Shown here in pieces: positions 11,801 to 27,416 of a DNA stretch of 64,000 nt. This DNA is from Dacryopinax spathularia. Taxonomy: Eukaryota > Basidiomycota > Dacrymycetes > Dacrymycetales > Dacrymycetaceae. Under the pieces are notes generated by a model. The model had not been told where the DNA came from, searched no databases, and saw only the letters and a program-made list of their open reading frames with translations. Position 1 is the first letter of the stretch. Each line of letters opens with the position of its first letter. The position numbers were made by a program, and so were the translations under genes. The stretch lies in the NCBI GenBank assembly GCA_037974965.1, contig JBBPFI010000001.1, forward strand, positions 124,001 to 188,000, given 5' to 3'.

Positions 11801-13157
11801 TCCTCAAGCGAGAAGACCAATTCAGCACTTTCAGGCCTATCAACGTCCTCCTCTGTACATGGAACATCGATGCCGCGAAGCCGGACATGCTTACGGGCAC
11901 ACCGGAGAATGCGACGTTCTTCGAGCAGGTGCTCCATTCCGTAGATGCGCCTGACATCATAGTGTTCTCATTCCAGGAGGTCGTCGATCTCGAGAGCCGG
12001 AAGCTGACAGCCAGTAAGTCCGTTCATCTAGTGGGATGGATTGTTGCTCACGTCTGCGCCAGAAACGGTCCTGCTTGGTGGTAGCAAAAAGACAGACGGA
12101 GGTCTATCTGACAAGATCTCAGGACGTTACAGGCTTTGGTATGATAAGCTTATCTCGGCCGTCCGGATAGCCATGCCGCCCGAACAACCCTATGTTCCAA
12201 TTTTGACCGAAAACCTTGTTGGCTTGTTCACGTGCATCTTTGTTCGAGCGTCTGAGAAGACGCAGTTCAAGGATGTCCACATCACGACGGTGAAACGTGG
12301 CATTGCGGGCATGTATGGCAATAAGGTGCGTTCGAGCCAAGAGATGCCGTCGCTGTACTGACATTCGTATCAGGGTGCTATCGTTGCTCGCTTCACCGTT
12401 GACGATTCCTCCCTCTGTTTCATCAATTGTCACTTGGCTGCTGGTCAGCGCCATGTGCGGGAGCGCAATACGGATGTCGCTGCTGTCATGGAGGACAAGT
12501 ACCTACTGCCGGAGAGTGAGATTGAGGATGAGGATAACTTGGCATATGGCGGTGGTGGAGATGGCACAATGGCTCTGGATCACGAGATCTGCTTTGTGCG
12601 TGCCTTTTTCGCATGTTGTCATTGCAAGCGTACTGACGATGCTATAGTTGAGTGGAGACTTGAATTATCGTATTGATCAGCGACGGGATGCGGTCCTGGC
12701 CAATATCAGGAACGACAATTACGTCGACCTCCTGCCGTATGACCAACTTCAGAAGGAACTGAAGAACAATCCTGGATTCCGACTGCGCGGCTTCTCTGAG
12801 GCTCCAATAACATTCCCACCCACGTACAAGTATGACAGGAAGAGCAATGACTACGACTCGTCTGGTAAGCAACGCACACCAGCCTGGTGCGACCGCATCC
12901 TCTTCCGCTGCCGGGATCCGCGGCGTATTGTTCCGCTTCAATACAAACGCTTAGAACCAAACATCTCGGATCACCGGCCCGTCGTTGGCGTCTTCAGAGT
13001 GACTGTCAAGTCCTTGACACCTGAATTGCGCCAGAAGGTCAAGCAGCAGCTGGAGGCCGAGTGGAAGGTCGAGGAAGCGAAGAACCTTTCGTTTGCCTTG
13101 GACGCGTACAGGCGGATGGGCCTGCTAATCAATGTTCCTCCTGCTGGGTCTCACTGA
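8819..13157 (+). CDS. Inositol polyphosphate 5-phosphatase with N-terminal WD40-like region
   Basis: Removes the 5-phosphate from phosphoinositides or inositol phosphates. Exon 1 (8819-11741) encodes about 600 residues of Ser/Pro-rich, probably disordered sequence with many PPxPxRP stretches (possible SH3 ligands), acidic runs near 10500, then a beta-propeller-like region (VVIGNWGLTVYDVDKG, YLWCGTKDGHLWELDVWTG, VLSMGKDEKVRLWDG). The catalytic domain starts after an intron (11742-11791): LLCTWNID, FSFQEVVDL, NCHLAAG, GDLNYRI, PAWCDRIL and SDHRPVVGVF, the standard 5-phosphatase motifs with the catalytic Asn/Asp/His residues present. Four further short introns lie near 12014, 12327, 12597 and between. 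The uninterrupted reading past 11741 to 11944 is intron read-through, not coding. The WD40 plus 5-phosphatase order resembles plant 5PTase12-14. No signal peptide or CAAX end is visible. Confidence 0.9.
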
Positions 13158-13916
13158 TAGCTATTTACCTGATTCTGGTATTCCCCGCGGCTTGGACTCG
13201 ATAGTCGCATTAATATGTGTATGCTGTTCTTGGACATTGTATTCTAAAATTCTAGCGCAATAATCTTATAGATAGATCATATGAAAAAGGGACTAAGTAG
13301 CGGGGAGTCTTTCTCTATAGACGTGGCAAGGGCAGCTTACCGGGTCTCATGATAGGCTGTGTAGTCGACTAGTATCCGAATTGGAAGACTTGGAGGCTTG
13401 CAGCTTGCAGGCCTTACCAGTTCTTCCAGAATGCAACATAAACTTCTGACTTGCGCCAGATTACCAGTGACGCGCTGCACATTACCCACAAAAGCCACAC
13501 GCGCCTCGCGTCCTTATCAGCGGGCCGAGTCACCCCGCGTCCCAGAGGGGCAAAGCCTTCTCCAAACTTGCATCATCACGCTCCCCCACCATCCATCAAC
13601 ATCATCGCCATCTATCGCCGCTCCTCGGCAACGGACACATCCCTTTCCTCAACACCTCGTGTCCCGGAAAAAGCAGTTTTCAAGATAGGAGCAATGCGCA
13701 CAAGCACGGGCTGATGGGCTGACTTGGCCGCCCGTCCTTCATTTGGCTTTTTGTCTGTCCCTGCAGACCTGTGCACATTTGTTGCTACCGAGCTATAACT
13801 TCCTCTTCACCACCAGTCACTAGCAAACCAGCTGCATCGCCATTGTTTTCCTCTAAGGCCGCCTATCCCCGCCGTATAGTCAACGCTCAGGCCCCCGGTC
13901 CCCCCCCATTGCAGAC
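13158..13916. other. Intergenic spacer
   Basis: About 760 bp between the 5-phosphatase gene and the small gene at 13917. The first ~150 bp is AT-rich and is probably 3' UTR and terminator. The second half is C-rich and pyrimidine-rich (13600-13920), as expected for a fungal promoter, and includes a CCCCCCC run just before the downstream ATG. I found no coding exon. Confidence 0.6.
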
Positions 13917-14235
13917 ATGTCAACCCAACAGCAACAGCAACAGCAGCAAACGCCGGGCCGGCGCGTCGTGGTCTTCAAGTGGGAGTGGGGGAAAGGCTAT
14001 ATGCCCGGAGACAAGATAGGACATAGAGACAAGAAGTGGGAGTGTCGCAAAGGCCGTGCGTCCCTTTCAAGTTGTCTTTGTCCTTCCAATGCTGACCAGA
14101 CTGCTTTCAGATCTGGGTGATAGGATAACAGAGGTACGCGCATTGTTCGCGAGAGCTGGACAGGAGGGCCTGAGCAACCAACAGCCTGAAGTTGGTCTAT
14201 ATTGGGACAGTTATTGGAAGCAGATACTGGAATGA
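13917..14235 (+). CDS. Small Gln-rich-start hypothetical protein
   Basis: I do not recognise this gene. Exons 13917-14055 and 14111-14235 with a 55-nt intron (donor GTGCGT, acceptor TTTCAG, internal GCTGAC branch site) give 87 residues. It opens MSTQQQQQQQQTPGRR, then VVVFKWEWGKGYMPGDKIG and HRDKKWECRKG, and ends in Trp/Tyr-rich sequence (GLYWDSYWKQILE). The protein is basic and aromatic-rich with no signal peptide or membrane segment. Other splicing choices downstream (a possible last exon at about 14317-14363, reading DGIRFTFGDDLVVEIL) cannot be excluded. The upstream promoter-like C-tract and clean intron support a real gene; cDNA would settle the 3' end. Confidence 0.45.
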
Positions 14236-14493
14236 ACGATCACATTCCAATGTCAACAGGTGCGCCCCCTTTTTTCTTCCTCTGACAGGTTAAATAGCTG
14301 AACAAACGCAAGGACGGTATTAGGTTCACGTTTGGCGACGATCTGGTGGTGGAGATTCTGTAATGTTCTGTTAGGTGTTATGATGCGGGGAAGGAGCAAT
14401 CGTATACCCAATAATGAATCGGTTCTGATGTTGTATCCTTTGTAGGTGTCTGGAAGCGGACCATATTGTGCTGCGAGGAGGACTCTGTGATTG

Positions 14494-14596
14494 TCCCGGC
14501 TAGCGCAATTGGTCAGAGCGTCAGACTTTTAAGAATTGGGGTCTCGCACCCATTTCGGGAATCTGAAGGTTACGAGTTCGACCCTCGTGTCGGGAG
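14494..14596 (+). tRNA. tRNA-Lys(UUU) with a 29-nt intron
   Basis: Acceptor strands TCCCGGC (14494-14500) and GTCGGGA (14589-14595) pair over 7 bp with one G-T. The D-arm TAGCGCAATTGGTCAGAGC holds a good A box. The anticodon stem TCAGA/TCTGA encloses loop C-T-TTT-A-A, giving anticodon UUU for lysine. The loop is interrupted after position 37 by an intron at 14532-14560, the standard site for eukaryotic tRNA introns. The T-arm is ACGAG-TTCGACC-CTCGT and contains the B box. A TTTTAG stretch at 14604 may end transcription. No CCA is encoded. Confidence 0.9.
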
Positions 14597-14960
14597 AAAG
14601 ATCTTTTAGTCTCATATAGTCTGTACTCGTGTATTCTACGTTTCACAGCTGATTTTGTGTCATCTTTTGCAATAGAATATGAACACTTCTGGGAGGCTCG
14701 ACACGAATGTGAGGCCCCAGCAATGGGAAAGTGGTCTTCGGCCGGCGAAATCTGAAATGTCAACAATCGTGACTCACGAGAATGACCCTTTCCACCGCAA
14801 CACCTTGCTGGGAGCGCTGCCAGTGGTGCCGGACTCTGCCCGGGCGATCGAACACGTCAATTCTTCACTCCTTTCCAGTCCCAAGCTCTCAGCCCGCGAG
14901 AGGATGGAGGAAAGGTTGATCATAAACTCTGTTCGGGAGACTTGACGTGAGGGTCGAACT

Positions 14961-15092
14961 CGTAACCTCCTGACCCAGACAATCGAGCGTATCACTGTAT
15001 GATCCACCTCAGGTGAGCGCAAGTATCGTAACCTCCTGACCCAGACAATCGAGCGTATCACTGTATGATCCACCTCAGGTGAGCGCAAGTAC
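14961..15092. repeat. 66-bp perfect tandem duplication (two units)
   Basis: Unit 1 is 14961-15026 and unit 2 is 15027-15092. They are identical except for the last base (T versus C). Each begins CGTAACCTCCTGACCCAGAC and ends AGGTGAGCGCAAGTA. The sequence just left of unit 1, read on the minus strand, matches 19 nt of the T-arm region of the tRNA-Lys gene 370 bp upstream (GGTTACGAGTTCGACCCTC). The duplicated stretch may therefore belong to a decayed tRNA-like sequence on the minus strand, but I could not fold a complete cloverleaf. It does not lie in a gene. Confidence 0.85.
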
Positions 15093-15263
15093 AAAAATCA
15101 ATAAATACAGAGTCGCGAGAATACGGTATCGCAGACCCTCCGCACAATCATAACTCCAGCCGAATCCGAAGGTGACAATATACGAGCTAACAACACTACA
15201 GCATGGTCCAACGAAGTCCAGGTATCCGAATAGGTTTTATCTCTCCCATCAAGCCAACACCCC

Positions 15264-17255
15264 TCAGCCCGGTTTCAGCCCACCTCCGTTCCTTGATGGC
15301 GAAACGTTCAGCCCTAGCCCTTGTGTTGCGCCTGTGCCGTGCGCGGTCGTGTCGTCTGTGCCTGATGCTGATGTCGATCCACCTGGCGCAGCAGCGCCTG
15401 TCCTCTGCTGCTCGCCGGACGAGCGTGGGGTTGGGATGACGTTGATGAGCGGCGAGCCGAAGGCTTGCGGGACTGGTCCACTCTCGTCCGAGTAGCTCTT
15501 GAATGTGCTTATTACGCCACATAGTGCTAGACCGCCTAGGCAGACGACGAAGGAGACGAAGGCGCGCGAGATCCAGGAGCGCGGCGAGGAGAGGTATTCT
15601 GGTGGGACGATTGGGTCGGATGTCCATGTGTAGGAGAGGATGGTCGCGATGAAGAATATCAAAGCCCAGGCGAGGAAGACAGAAGGGAGAGCGAGGAAAA
15701 TCCAAACGTTCCAGACAGGGTTGGTCTGTGTTGACTGCGCCGCCTTGTTGAAGTCAGCAAGGCTGCCACATGTCAGCCAGAGGTGAACATACCTGTGCCC
15801 AACGCGCGGCTTTCGACATGGTACGCATAGTAGAGAACCGAATAATGTACATGCATCCGAATATAAGGCTGAGGAGAGCGCAAACCAGGCTGAGTAGACC
15901 GCAAGTATGGGTCACCGGCTCGTTCGACACCTCAATCTGGAACAATGTCAGAATAGCTCTGTAAACACGAAGGAATGTTAGCCGCTGCTGTACTGACGGG
16001 AACAGGCATGAACACGGACGTGAGAAGTAGGGCGCTGACGAGGTTCAGCGTCTTCCATTCCTTGATGACATGATCCACGAACTCCTCCCAGCTCTGCTTG
16101 AACTCGCGCAGCGCTGAGCCGCCCTCTCCTGAGCTGTCGATGTCGAACTCCCATTCAGGCGAGTGCATGCAGCGGATGATGCGCTCCATTTCCTTTTTCG
16201 TTAGGTCGGCTTCTTCGAACAGCCTGCCGACGCGAGAGAAGTACAACGCAGGAAGACGAAGCATGAGCCATATGTACGCTTGCTTGAACAGGAGGCCGAT
16301 GTAGGCGCGGGCCATGGGCACCGTGTTCGGCGGTATCTCGACGTGCGGGTGGGGGATGTGGGCTGCGCGCTCGAGCGCGCTTGGACCGTTGTGATGGGTA
16401 TGATGAAACCTCCGCCAGAGGAAAGGGTCATGCTCCCTTGGATTGTACAGATCTTTTGGATCTCGGCGAGCACGGAGAAAACGTCGTAGAGGAGAGCCGC
16501 CGCGAGGAGGCGAGGTGCTTCTGCCTTCTGGAGACAGCGGAGAACGCAGGCGAGCTGCTTGTGCGCTGCTAAGCGGTAGTGGGTCCGAACGGTCTGAGCC
16601 TTTTGAGGCATTGGAGTAGAATCCTGCGCATATATGTTAATTTCTCCTGACCCAAAACACAACGCATATATGACGTACTGGCAAGGAACCCGGCTCGTGC
16701 GTTCTCATCTCCCTCAAAGCTGACCTTCTTTCCCTCTCTCTGCAGACCATCCCCGCTTGCCAGCCTATCCCCAATGCTTGGATACGCAGCACCCGTCCCC
16801 TGGCTTCTTGGACTAGCAGGACCAGCCAATCCCCTCGCCCTCTCTGCGCTTTCCGTACGCTCCCGCAGCTCGTGCTCCTCAACAGGCGATCGAAGACGTG
16901 TGCCAGGCTCGGAGCGCCGCCTTGCTCGCCGCTGAAGGGAGATGACGGTGCGAACGACAGTGCTGAACCGGTCCTGGTGTTCCACCGAAGTGCGGACATC
17001 GTACGCTTCCCGCGAGTCGGCCGAGTCGGAGCGCGCTACAGAGCAGAGAGAGCGCATATATGAGTTTTTCTCCGCAACACGGCAAGGAAAGGCCATACCT
17101 CGTACATGTCCGCTCAGCCCAGCAACGTCGTTCTCGCTAGGCGAGCGAGGAAAGGGTATCGTCCCATGCGAGCTCTGCGTAGCTGCCGGCGAGCTTGAAC
17201 CAGCGTCCGTTCGCTGCGTATCCTCCATCTCGTCCTCAGCTTGCCGTCGAGACAT
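15264..17255 (-). CDS. Agaricomycete-type multi-span membrane protein of unknown function
   Basis: Resembles a membrane protein family that I associate with agaricomycete genomes; its function is not known. The protein begins MSRRQAEDEMEDTQ with a hydrophilic Ser/Arg-rich N-terminus. After an intron at 16624-16678 the frame gives a Pro/Arg region and then the conserved core: PMARAYIGLLFKQAYIW, FSRVGRLFEEADLTKKEMER, SWEEFVDHVIKEWKTLNLVS. Four hydrophobic segments follow: SALLLTSVAILTLFQ, TCGLLSLVCALLSLIFGCMY, WNVWIFLALPSVFLAWALIF and AFVSFVVCLGGLALCGVIS. The intron near 15960-16014 (donor GTTCAT, branch GCTAAC) and one near 15744-15794 are required to keep the frame. The C-terminal tail is Gly/Ser/Thr-rich. 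The conserved (K/R)EWKTLN motif directly before the first TM is typical of the family. Confidence 0.75.
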
Positions 17256-18344
17256 TCAGGGGTATGTAAGGGTCGAGGAGTGTTATGCCAGCTTCTTGGC
17301 TCGGCGTATAGACGCAAGAGGTATCGAATACTGACGCCGCAGAGGATGAGAAGGTATTTATAGGCGCCTCAACCACGTATAGGAGCGCGAACGAGCGTGA
17401 CCTCTGCTCACGGAGCTCAGATCCAGTGTCTCGTCGCGCTCAGCAAAGCAGCAGAACGACAAGCAGCGCTTGGCGAGGACACGTAGGGTATACAGACAGG
17501 GGATATGCGGGCGGGAATGGAGAAGAGTGGGATAAATGCGCGTTATATGCAGGAGACGGGTATGGGCAGGAGGGCGGTTACCCCTCGCGCTAGATGCAGC
17601 GCGCCAAGAGAACAGATCAGAGCGGGGTGCTCCTTCTTTGTCGTGTGTCAACCCGCGGGTACGTCACCACCCGAACATGCGAACCATACAGTAGTCTCAC
17701 TAATGCTATCCTACGGACAGAGTGCATTGGCCTCGTCAGACAGAAACTGGCCGTTTCGCCTCGGGATTTGTCTTCGTTGAATAGGAGACAACCCCTGATC
17801 ATCAATCGGCTTACGCGCCAGAAAGGAGCTCGGTCGGAAATGAATGACCTCACGTGCCGATCTCCTCTGGATTGTCAGACCCTAAGACAAACGAGTAGGG
17901 GTCGTCTTCTCCAAAGGGAGAGACTCTTGACCGTTCACTCCCAATGGCGCTTCACAAACGACGCACAAGGTTATTGATGAGGTGCAGCAGCCAGTCAGAG
18001 TACAATTAACTTCGCCGCGAACGCGAACTCTACAATGCGGATATGAACAGGAACAGGGAAACAACACAAATGTCTCTATGACCTTGCCCAGCCAGTAGGC
18101 GGGCAGAGGGTCGCAGAGCAACAGGGGGTGCGCGCAGGGATTACTCGTACAACCAACCAAGTACCGAAAGGAAAAGGGAAAGGAACAAAACCAGATGATC
18201 ACGACTGTCCTTGTCGATGTTGCCTTGAACGGCATTGTAAACTCCCAAACAACCTCGACCCCCTCATGGGTCATGCAAACCCCCACCGACATGTGAATAT
18301 CACAACTCCTCTCCGGAAGATGCCCAGGATGCAGATCCGCGCCC
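17256..18344. other. Intergenic spacer between two minus-strand genes
   Basis: About 1.1 kb holding the promoter of the membrane-protein gene and the 3' flank of the Yta7/ATAD2 gene. Short open frames exist on both strands but none has intron signals or recognisable motifs. A TATTTATAG-like element lies near 17354 on the plus strand. I see nothing else. Confidence 0.5.
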
Positions 18345-23291
<4,947 letters not shown>

Positions 23292-24956
23292 CAAGCGCTT
23301 GTTGGTCTAACTCCGCTTTCGGTCGTCTTCCTCGAGCGGCGCGTCAGTCAGGTCCAACTGGGCGGCACAAACAAGGAGGAGGAAGAGGATGAAGGTGGTG
23401 GTAAGAACGAGGAAGTTGCCGCTATCAAACAAGGACGTTGTATGCAGCAGTCGGTGGGATTTTGTTATCCTCTGAGGAAGGTGTATGCCGCTTTGATGGA
23501 TGGTGCGGCGGTGTGTGGTGAGCGGCGAGCAGCGGTGACCGACTGACGAACTGAGAGGAACAGACAATAAGCGGAGGCAAACCGCGTTGGCGTATGCTCC
23601 CTGGCCAATCACATCAGCTTCCGTCGCCGTTGCCAGCGCGGTGTGTCATCGCCTCCCGTCCCGCCCCGCTGACTCCGTTTCGAAGGCTTCCAAACCTCGA
23701 AGGGTGGACATTCAACGTTGTAACCCCCAAGGCCCAAGCAATAATGTCGATGAAATAACGCCTTAGCTTCGTATACTTGCTGAACTTCATGGCGATATGG
23801 CTCTAGGCGGTGATGGGGTCGAAGCTGGCCGTCTCCAGGCCCGAAAAGGGCTGACGAGACGGCCAGCTAGGACGAATTTCAAAACATCGTAAACTGTCGT
23901 ATCTTTGCTCATCCGGGCTTTATCATGGTTTGATCAGGCTGGAAGAGGTGTTGAAGATGGTTGGCGGAACATGAAGTGTGTCGCGAGTCTGCAGGGTGCG
24001 ACTGAGGTGGCCAAAAGCTCGTATCTTGCGCGGAAAACGGTCGAAAACTGCTTGAATACATGCTGGAAAGTGAAAGAGAGATGTACGCAAGAGAGAATGC
24101 GAAACGAGCACGTAAGGCACGTTTCTAACGAGCGTATTTCAGCGCGCACGGACCACCTTCGCACCACCACCCCACAACAGCTCAAAATCGATTCCTTCCT
24201 ACCACAACCTCACTCAATATCTCCCTGCAAGTACTTTCCGAGATTATGACAATCTTTCGAAAATGAAATCCGGAAAATCGACTCGAAACATGCAGGGCAA
24301 GTTTATCCGCACCTCCGACCCGCTCGCCACAACCCAAATCCGGCCCCAGGCCAGATCCTCTGATGCCTCCGCGCCGCGCGTCAAACAACAAAACAAAGCC
24401 CGTAACATTCCAGTCCTGTCCCAACTGCTGTCCCTCCCTCTCTGTCTCTCTCGCTATGTATCTCTCTCGGTACGACGGTACTGTACATAGGGGCAATGGA
24501 CAGACACGAAGACGCTCTGGAATAAGGCTGGGTTATGTAGCCCCTGGTGCCTAAGAATATCTTGGTCTCTCTGGGTGGGCGGCGGGTTTTGGCAGAGCGC
24601 GGTAGGCATACCTGAGCTAGCCCATACTGCGCGATACGCCGAGGAATGCTCTTGCGATGCATAACAAACTGGATCGTCCTGGCTCATGTCTTGGATGGCC
24701 GCAATCTTTGCCTGCTATATAGGCTGAGGCGGAGACGCGGTGCTAGATCTCTTGTTGTCCCGCTCTCCTCCTTTCTCTTGACGACCTCCTCCTCCTTGTC
24801 TTCGTCGGCTGTTGGTAATTTATCCCCGCCTGTCAAGGCCTAATTCTTACGCTCGTTTGACACCACGCTCTTTCGACATACTTTCCTCTCACTTATCAGA
24901 TACTGTCAACACCCACCCACCCATCAACTCATCACCCATCGCAAAACAACCCAACA
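23292..24956. other. Long intergenic spacer between divergent genes
   Basis: About 1.66 kb separating the minus-strand Yta7/ATAD2 gene from the plus-strand protease gene. It must carry both promoters. The 250 bp next to the Yta7 ATG is purine-rich on the plus strand (GGAGGAGGAAGAGGATG near 23370). Just upstream of the protease ATG is a C-rich leader (24860-24955). Open frames in the middle (for example 23905-24249 plus) lack splice signals and recognisable motifs. I see no RNA gene or repeat. Confidence 0.5.
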
Positions 24957-26788
24957 ATGCAACCCCTCTCCCTCCTCCTCCTCGCCCTACCCGCCTTCTC
25001 ACTCCCCTCGCCGCGAGACGACAGCACGACTCTCACCCTCCCTCTCATCCGCGCCAACCTCACCTCCTCCCTCTCCCTCAACGCCACCGCACCTTTGCTC
25101 GGCCTAGTCCCCTACGAACAATCCCGCATCCAAGCCAAACGTTCCTTCTCCCCCTCCACGGGCGAACAAAGGTTCTCCGACGCCAACCCAACGGCGAAGA
25201 CGATCCCGGCTGTGAACTATAAGTATGTTCAGTATACCGCTGTTATTGGGGTGGGGAGCCCGGCGGTGACGTATAATGTTGTGATTGATACGGGGAGTAG
25301 TAATACGTTCGTTGGGTGCGTCCTTTCTCCTCTTTTCCTCCTTTCCTCCTTTCCTGTCCTCTTCCCACTTTTCCTGCCCGTCCTGCTCCTCCTTCGACAT
25401 CGCGATCTGGAGAAGGAAGTAACTGACTGTTGTGTGCGTGGGATAGGACGGGCAAGACGTACAAGAGCAGTAAGACGACCTACCAGACCGGGCAGAAAGT
25501 GTATGTCTCGTACGGCACGGGCTATTTCAGCGGTAACGAAGGTCCGTCCCCTCCCCCCTTCCTCCTTCTTTCCCCCCAGCCCAGGAGACAAAAGCTGATG
25601 CGCAAGAACAGTGCTCGACCAAGTAACGCTCGGTGCCGGCCTCGTCCTCAAAAACCAATCCCTCGGCAACGCGACCTCCTTCGCCCAATTCCCCGGCGTA
25701 GACGGCATGCTCGGCCTCGGCCCCTCTCTCCTCTCCCAGGGCACGCTCTCCCCCTCCTCCTCCTCCATCATCCCGACCGTGGTCGACACCGCCTACACGC
25801 AAAAACTCATCCCCGACCGAGTCCTCGGGGTCGCATTCGCGCCCACTACGAGCAGCAATAGCGTTAATGGCGCGCTTACGTTCGGGGGGGTGGAGCAGAG
25901 GTATGCTGGGGGTATCACGTGGGTGCCGGTGACGAAGACGCTCCCGGCGGGGTATTATTGGGGCGTTAATGTGAGCAGTCTGGATTACGGGAGTGTGAAT
26001 CTGTTCAAGAACGACGCTGGGATTGTTGATACGTACGTCCTCCCCCCTCCCTCCCTCGTCCCAGTCCCTCCCTGCGTCGATGCTAACCCCCGCTCCGCAC
26101 GGCAGCGGCACGACCCTCATCTACATAGCGGACGACTATTTCGCCCTCTACGCCGCGTCGATCCCCGGCTCAGCCGTCGACCCGCTCACAGGCCTGCTCG
26201 AAATCCCAGCCACATCAATAAACGCCCTCCAATCACTCAACTTCTCCCTCGGCGGGAAAACGTTCACGCTCTCGGCGGGAGCGCAGCTGATCCCGCAGAG
26301 CGAGGTGGCTGCGTATGGGGGGAGGAAGGGGAGGTTTTATTCGTATGTCGGGCCGATGGGGAGTGCGAGTGGAGGGGGGTTTGATTTTGTGTTGGGGCAG
26401 AAGTTCCTGTATGTTCTCTTTCATTTCTGTCGTGCTTTCTATATCCTCCTCTCCTTCTCTCTCCTTCTCTCGCTCCTCCTCTCCTCTCTTCCCTTCTCCG
26501 TTCCTCTCTTCCCTTCTCCGTCTCTCTCTTCCCTTCTCCGTCTCTCTCTTCTCTTGCGGTTCCTCCTACACCTGCTTTCTTATTACGTTTCACCCATTTG
26601 GTCGGGGCGTGATGTGACCGCCTTGGAACTGGAGTTGACAAATGCGCAGGGAGAGGTTCTACAGCGTGTACGATACGACGAGGAATCGGGTGGGGTTGGC
26701 ATACACGTATGTTCATTCTCCTCACTCTTTCTCCTTTCTGCGATGCTGATAGTGATGTAGGGAATATACGTTCGCCACGTCGACATAG
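24957..26788 (+). CDS. Secreted pepsin-like aspartic protease (family A1)
   Basis: An extracellular acid protease. It opens with a signal peptide (MQPLSLLLLALPAFSLPSP) and a propeptide to about residue 75. Mature domain: YTAVIGVGSPAVTYNVVIDTGSSNTFVG holds the first catalytic DTGS. After introns come VSYGTGYFSGNE, PGVDGMLGLGPS, and AGIVDTGTTLIYI with the second catalytic DTGT; the C-terminus is ERFYSVYDTTRNRVGLAYT. Both active-site aspartates are present, so activity is expected. There are five introns: about 25316-25446, 25541-25612, 26033-26104, 26409-26649 and 26709-26760. The fourth is much longer than the rest and is filled by a CT-rich repeat. The final exon encodes only GluTyrThrPheAlaThrSerThr before the TAG. 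The fold resembles polyporopepsin-type enzymes. Confidence 0.92.
26440..26570 (+). repeat. Pyrimidine-rich imperfect tandem repeat inside an intron
   Basis: Within the fourth protease intron, the block CTCTTCCCTTCTCCGT recurs three to four times between about 26475 and 26560, flanked by further CT-rich sequence. On the coding strand it is almost purely C and T. It explains why this intron is about 240 nt while its neighbours are 50-130 nt. Confidence 0.75.
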
Positions 26789-27233
26789 AGCTGTAGAACA
26801 AAACTCGGCAAACAACAGACAGGCGAACGAGAGAGGCTGTGTAGCGGGAAGATGTAGCATAGATGCATGTATGTACAGTAATGTACGTTACAGTACGGGA
26901 CGGGACGAGGTAATACACAGGCAGCCATGGAGCGCCGATACAATCAGACACACTTTGCCCAACTCCGAGCCGGTTCAGTCTGAAAGTCGCACATATATCC
27001 AGCCCCCGCAAAAAGCGCATACATCCCCTTTTCCGCCCCAAACTGGCTCACCCGATATCAAATATGTGTACCTACCCGTCCGACCGGGGCCATCCGACGC
27101 ATACACCCGACCCCCTTCTCCAGAGAGGTAAGCGCCCGAAACATCACATGCCAGTGGCGGTGCCCCCTTTCCCATCTTTTAGCTAAGCGCCCGCCAGCAC
27201 AGAATTAATCGTCCGATCCCCACGCTCGATCCC

Positions 27234-27241
27234 TGACGTCA
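27234..27241 (+). promoter_or_regulatory. CRE/ATF-type palindrome TGACGTCA upstream of UVE1
   Basis: A perfect TGACGTCA lies 176 bp before the first UVE1 ATG. This is the canonical site for ATF/CREB-type bZIP factors (Atf1 in fission yeast stress signalling). Its function here is inferred; one 8-mer can occur by chance. Confidence 0.4.
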
Positions 27242-27350
27242 ACCGAGCATGTCTCGCCTCCTCCCAAAGTCGTGCAGATCGGAAAACTGGACGCCAGACC
27301 GCACTAGCAGGCGAGTCACCGCTCGGTCGCGCCTGTCCTCCTTCTCAGGC

Positions 27351-27358
27351 TAATATAA
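27351..27358 (+). promoter_or_regulatory. TATA-like element of UVE1
   Basis: TAATATAAG lies about 60 bp before the UVE1 ATG in an otherwise GC-rich stretch. The spacing fits a fungal core promoter. Confidence 0.4.
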
Positions 27359-27416
27359 GCCGAGCGAGGATGGAGTGGGGAGACGATATTGAAGTCTGCA
27401 AGCAGGGGCAGGGCGG

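Larger units (their letters stand above)
26789..27416 (+). other. Spacer with 3' flank of protease and promoter of UVE1
   Basis: 628 bp with no supported gene. The left part is AT-richer and is probably protease 3' UTR. The right part is the UVE1 promoter and carries a palindromic TGACGTCA and a TATA-like element (listed separately). Confidence 0.5.

Noticed and set aside
11742-11944. Continuation of the large 8819 reading frame past 11741 as coding
   Set aside because: It reads through a GTGAGT donor; splicing at 11741/11792 restores the conserved catalytic frame (LLCTWNID).
14995-15092. A second intact tRNA on the minus strand
   Set aside because: A B-box-like segment is present but acceptor and D-arm do not pair; only a remnant is plausible.
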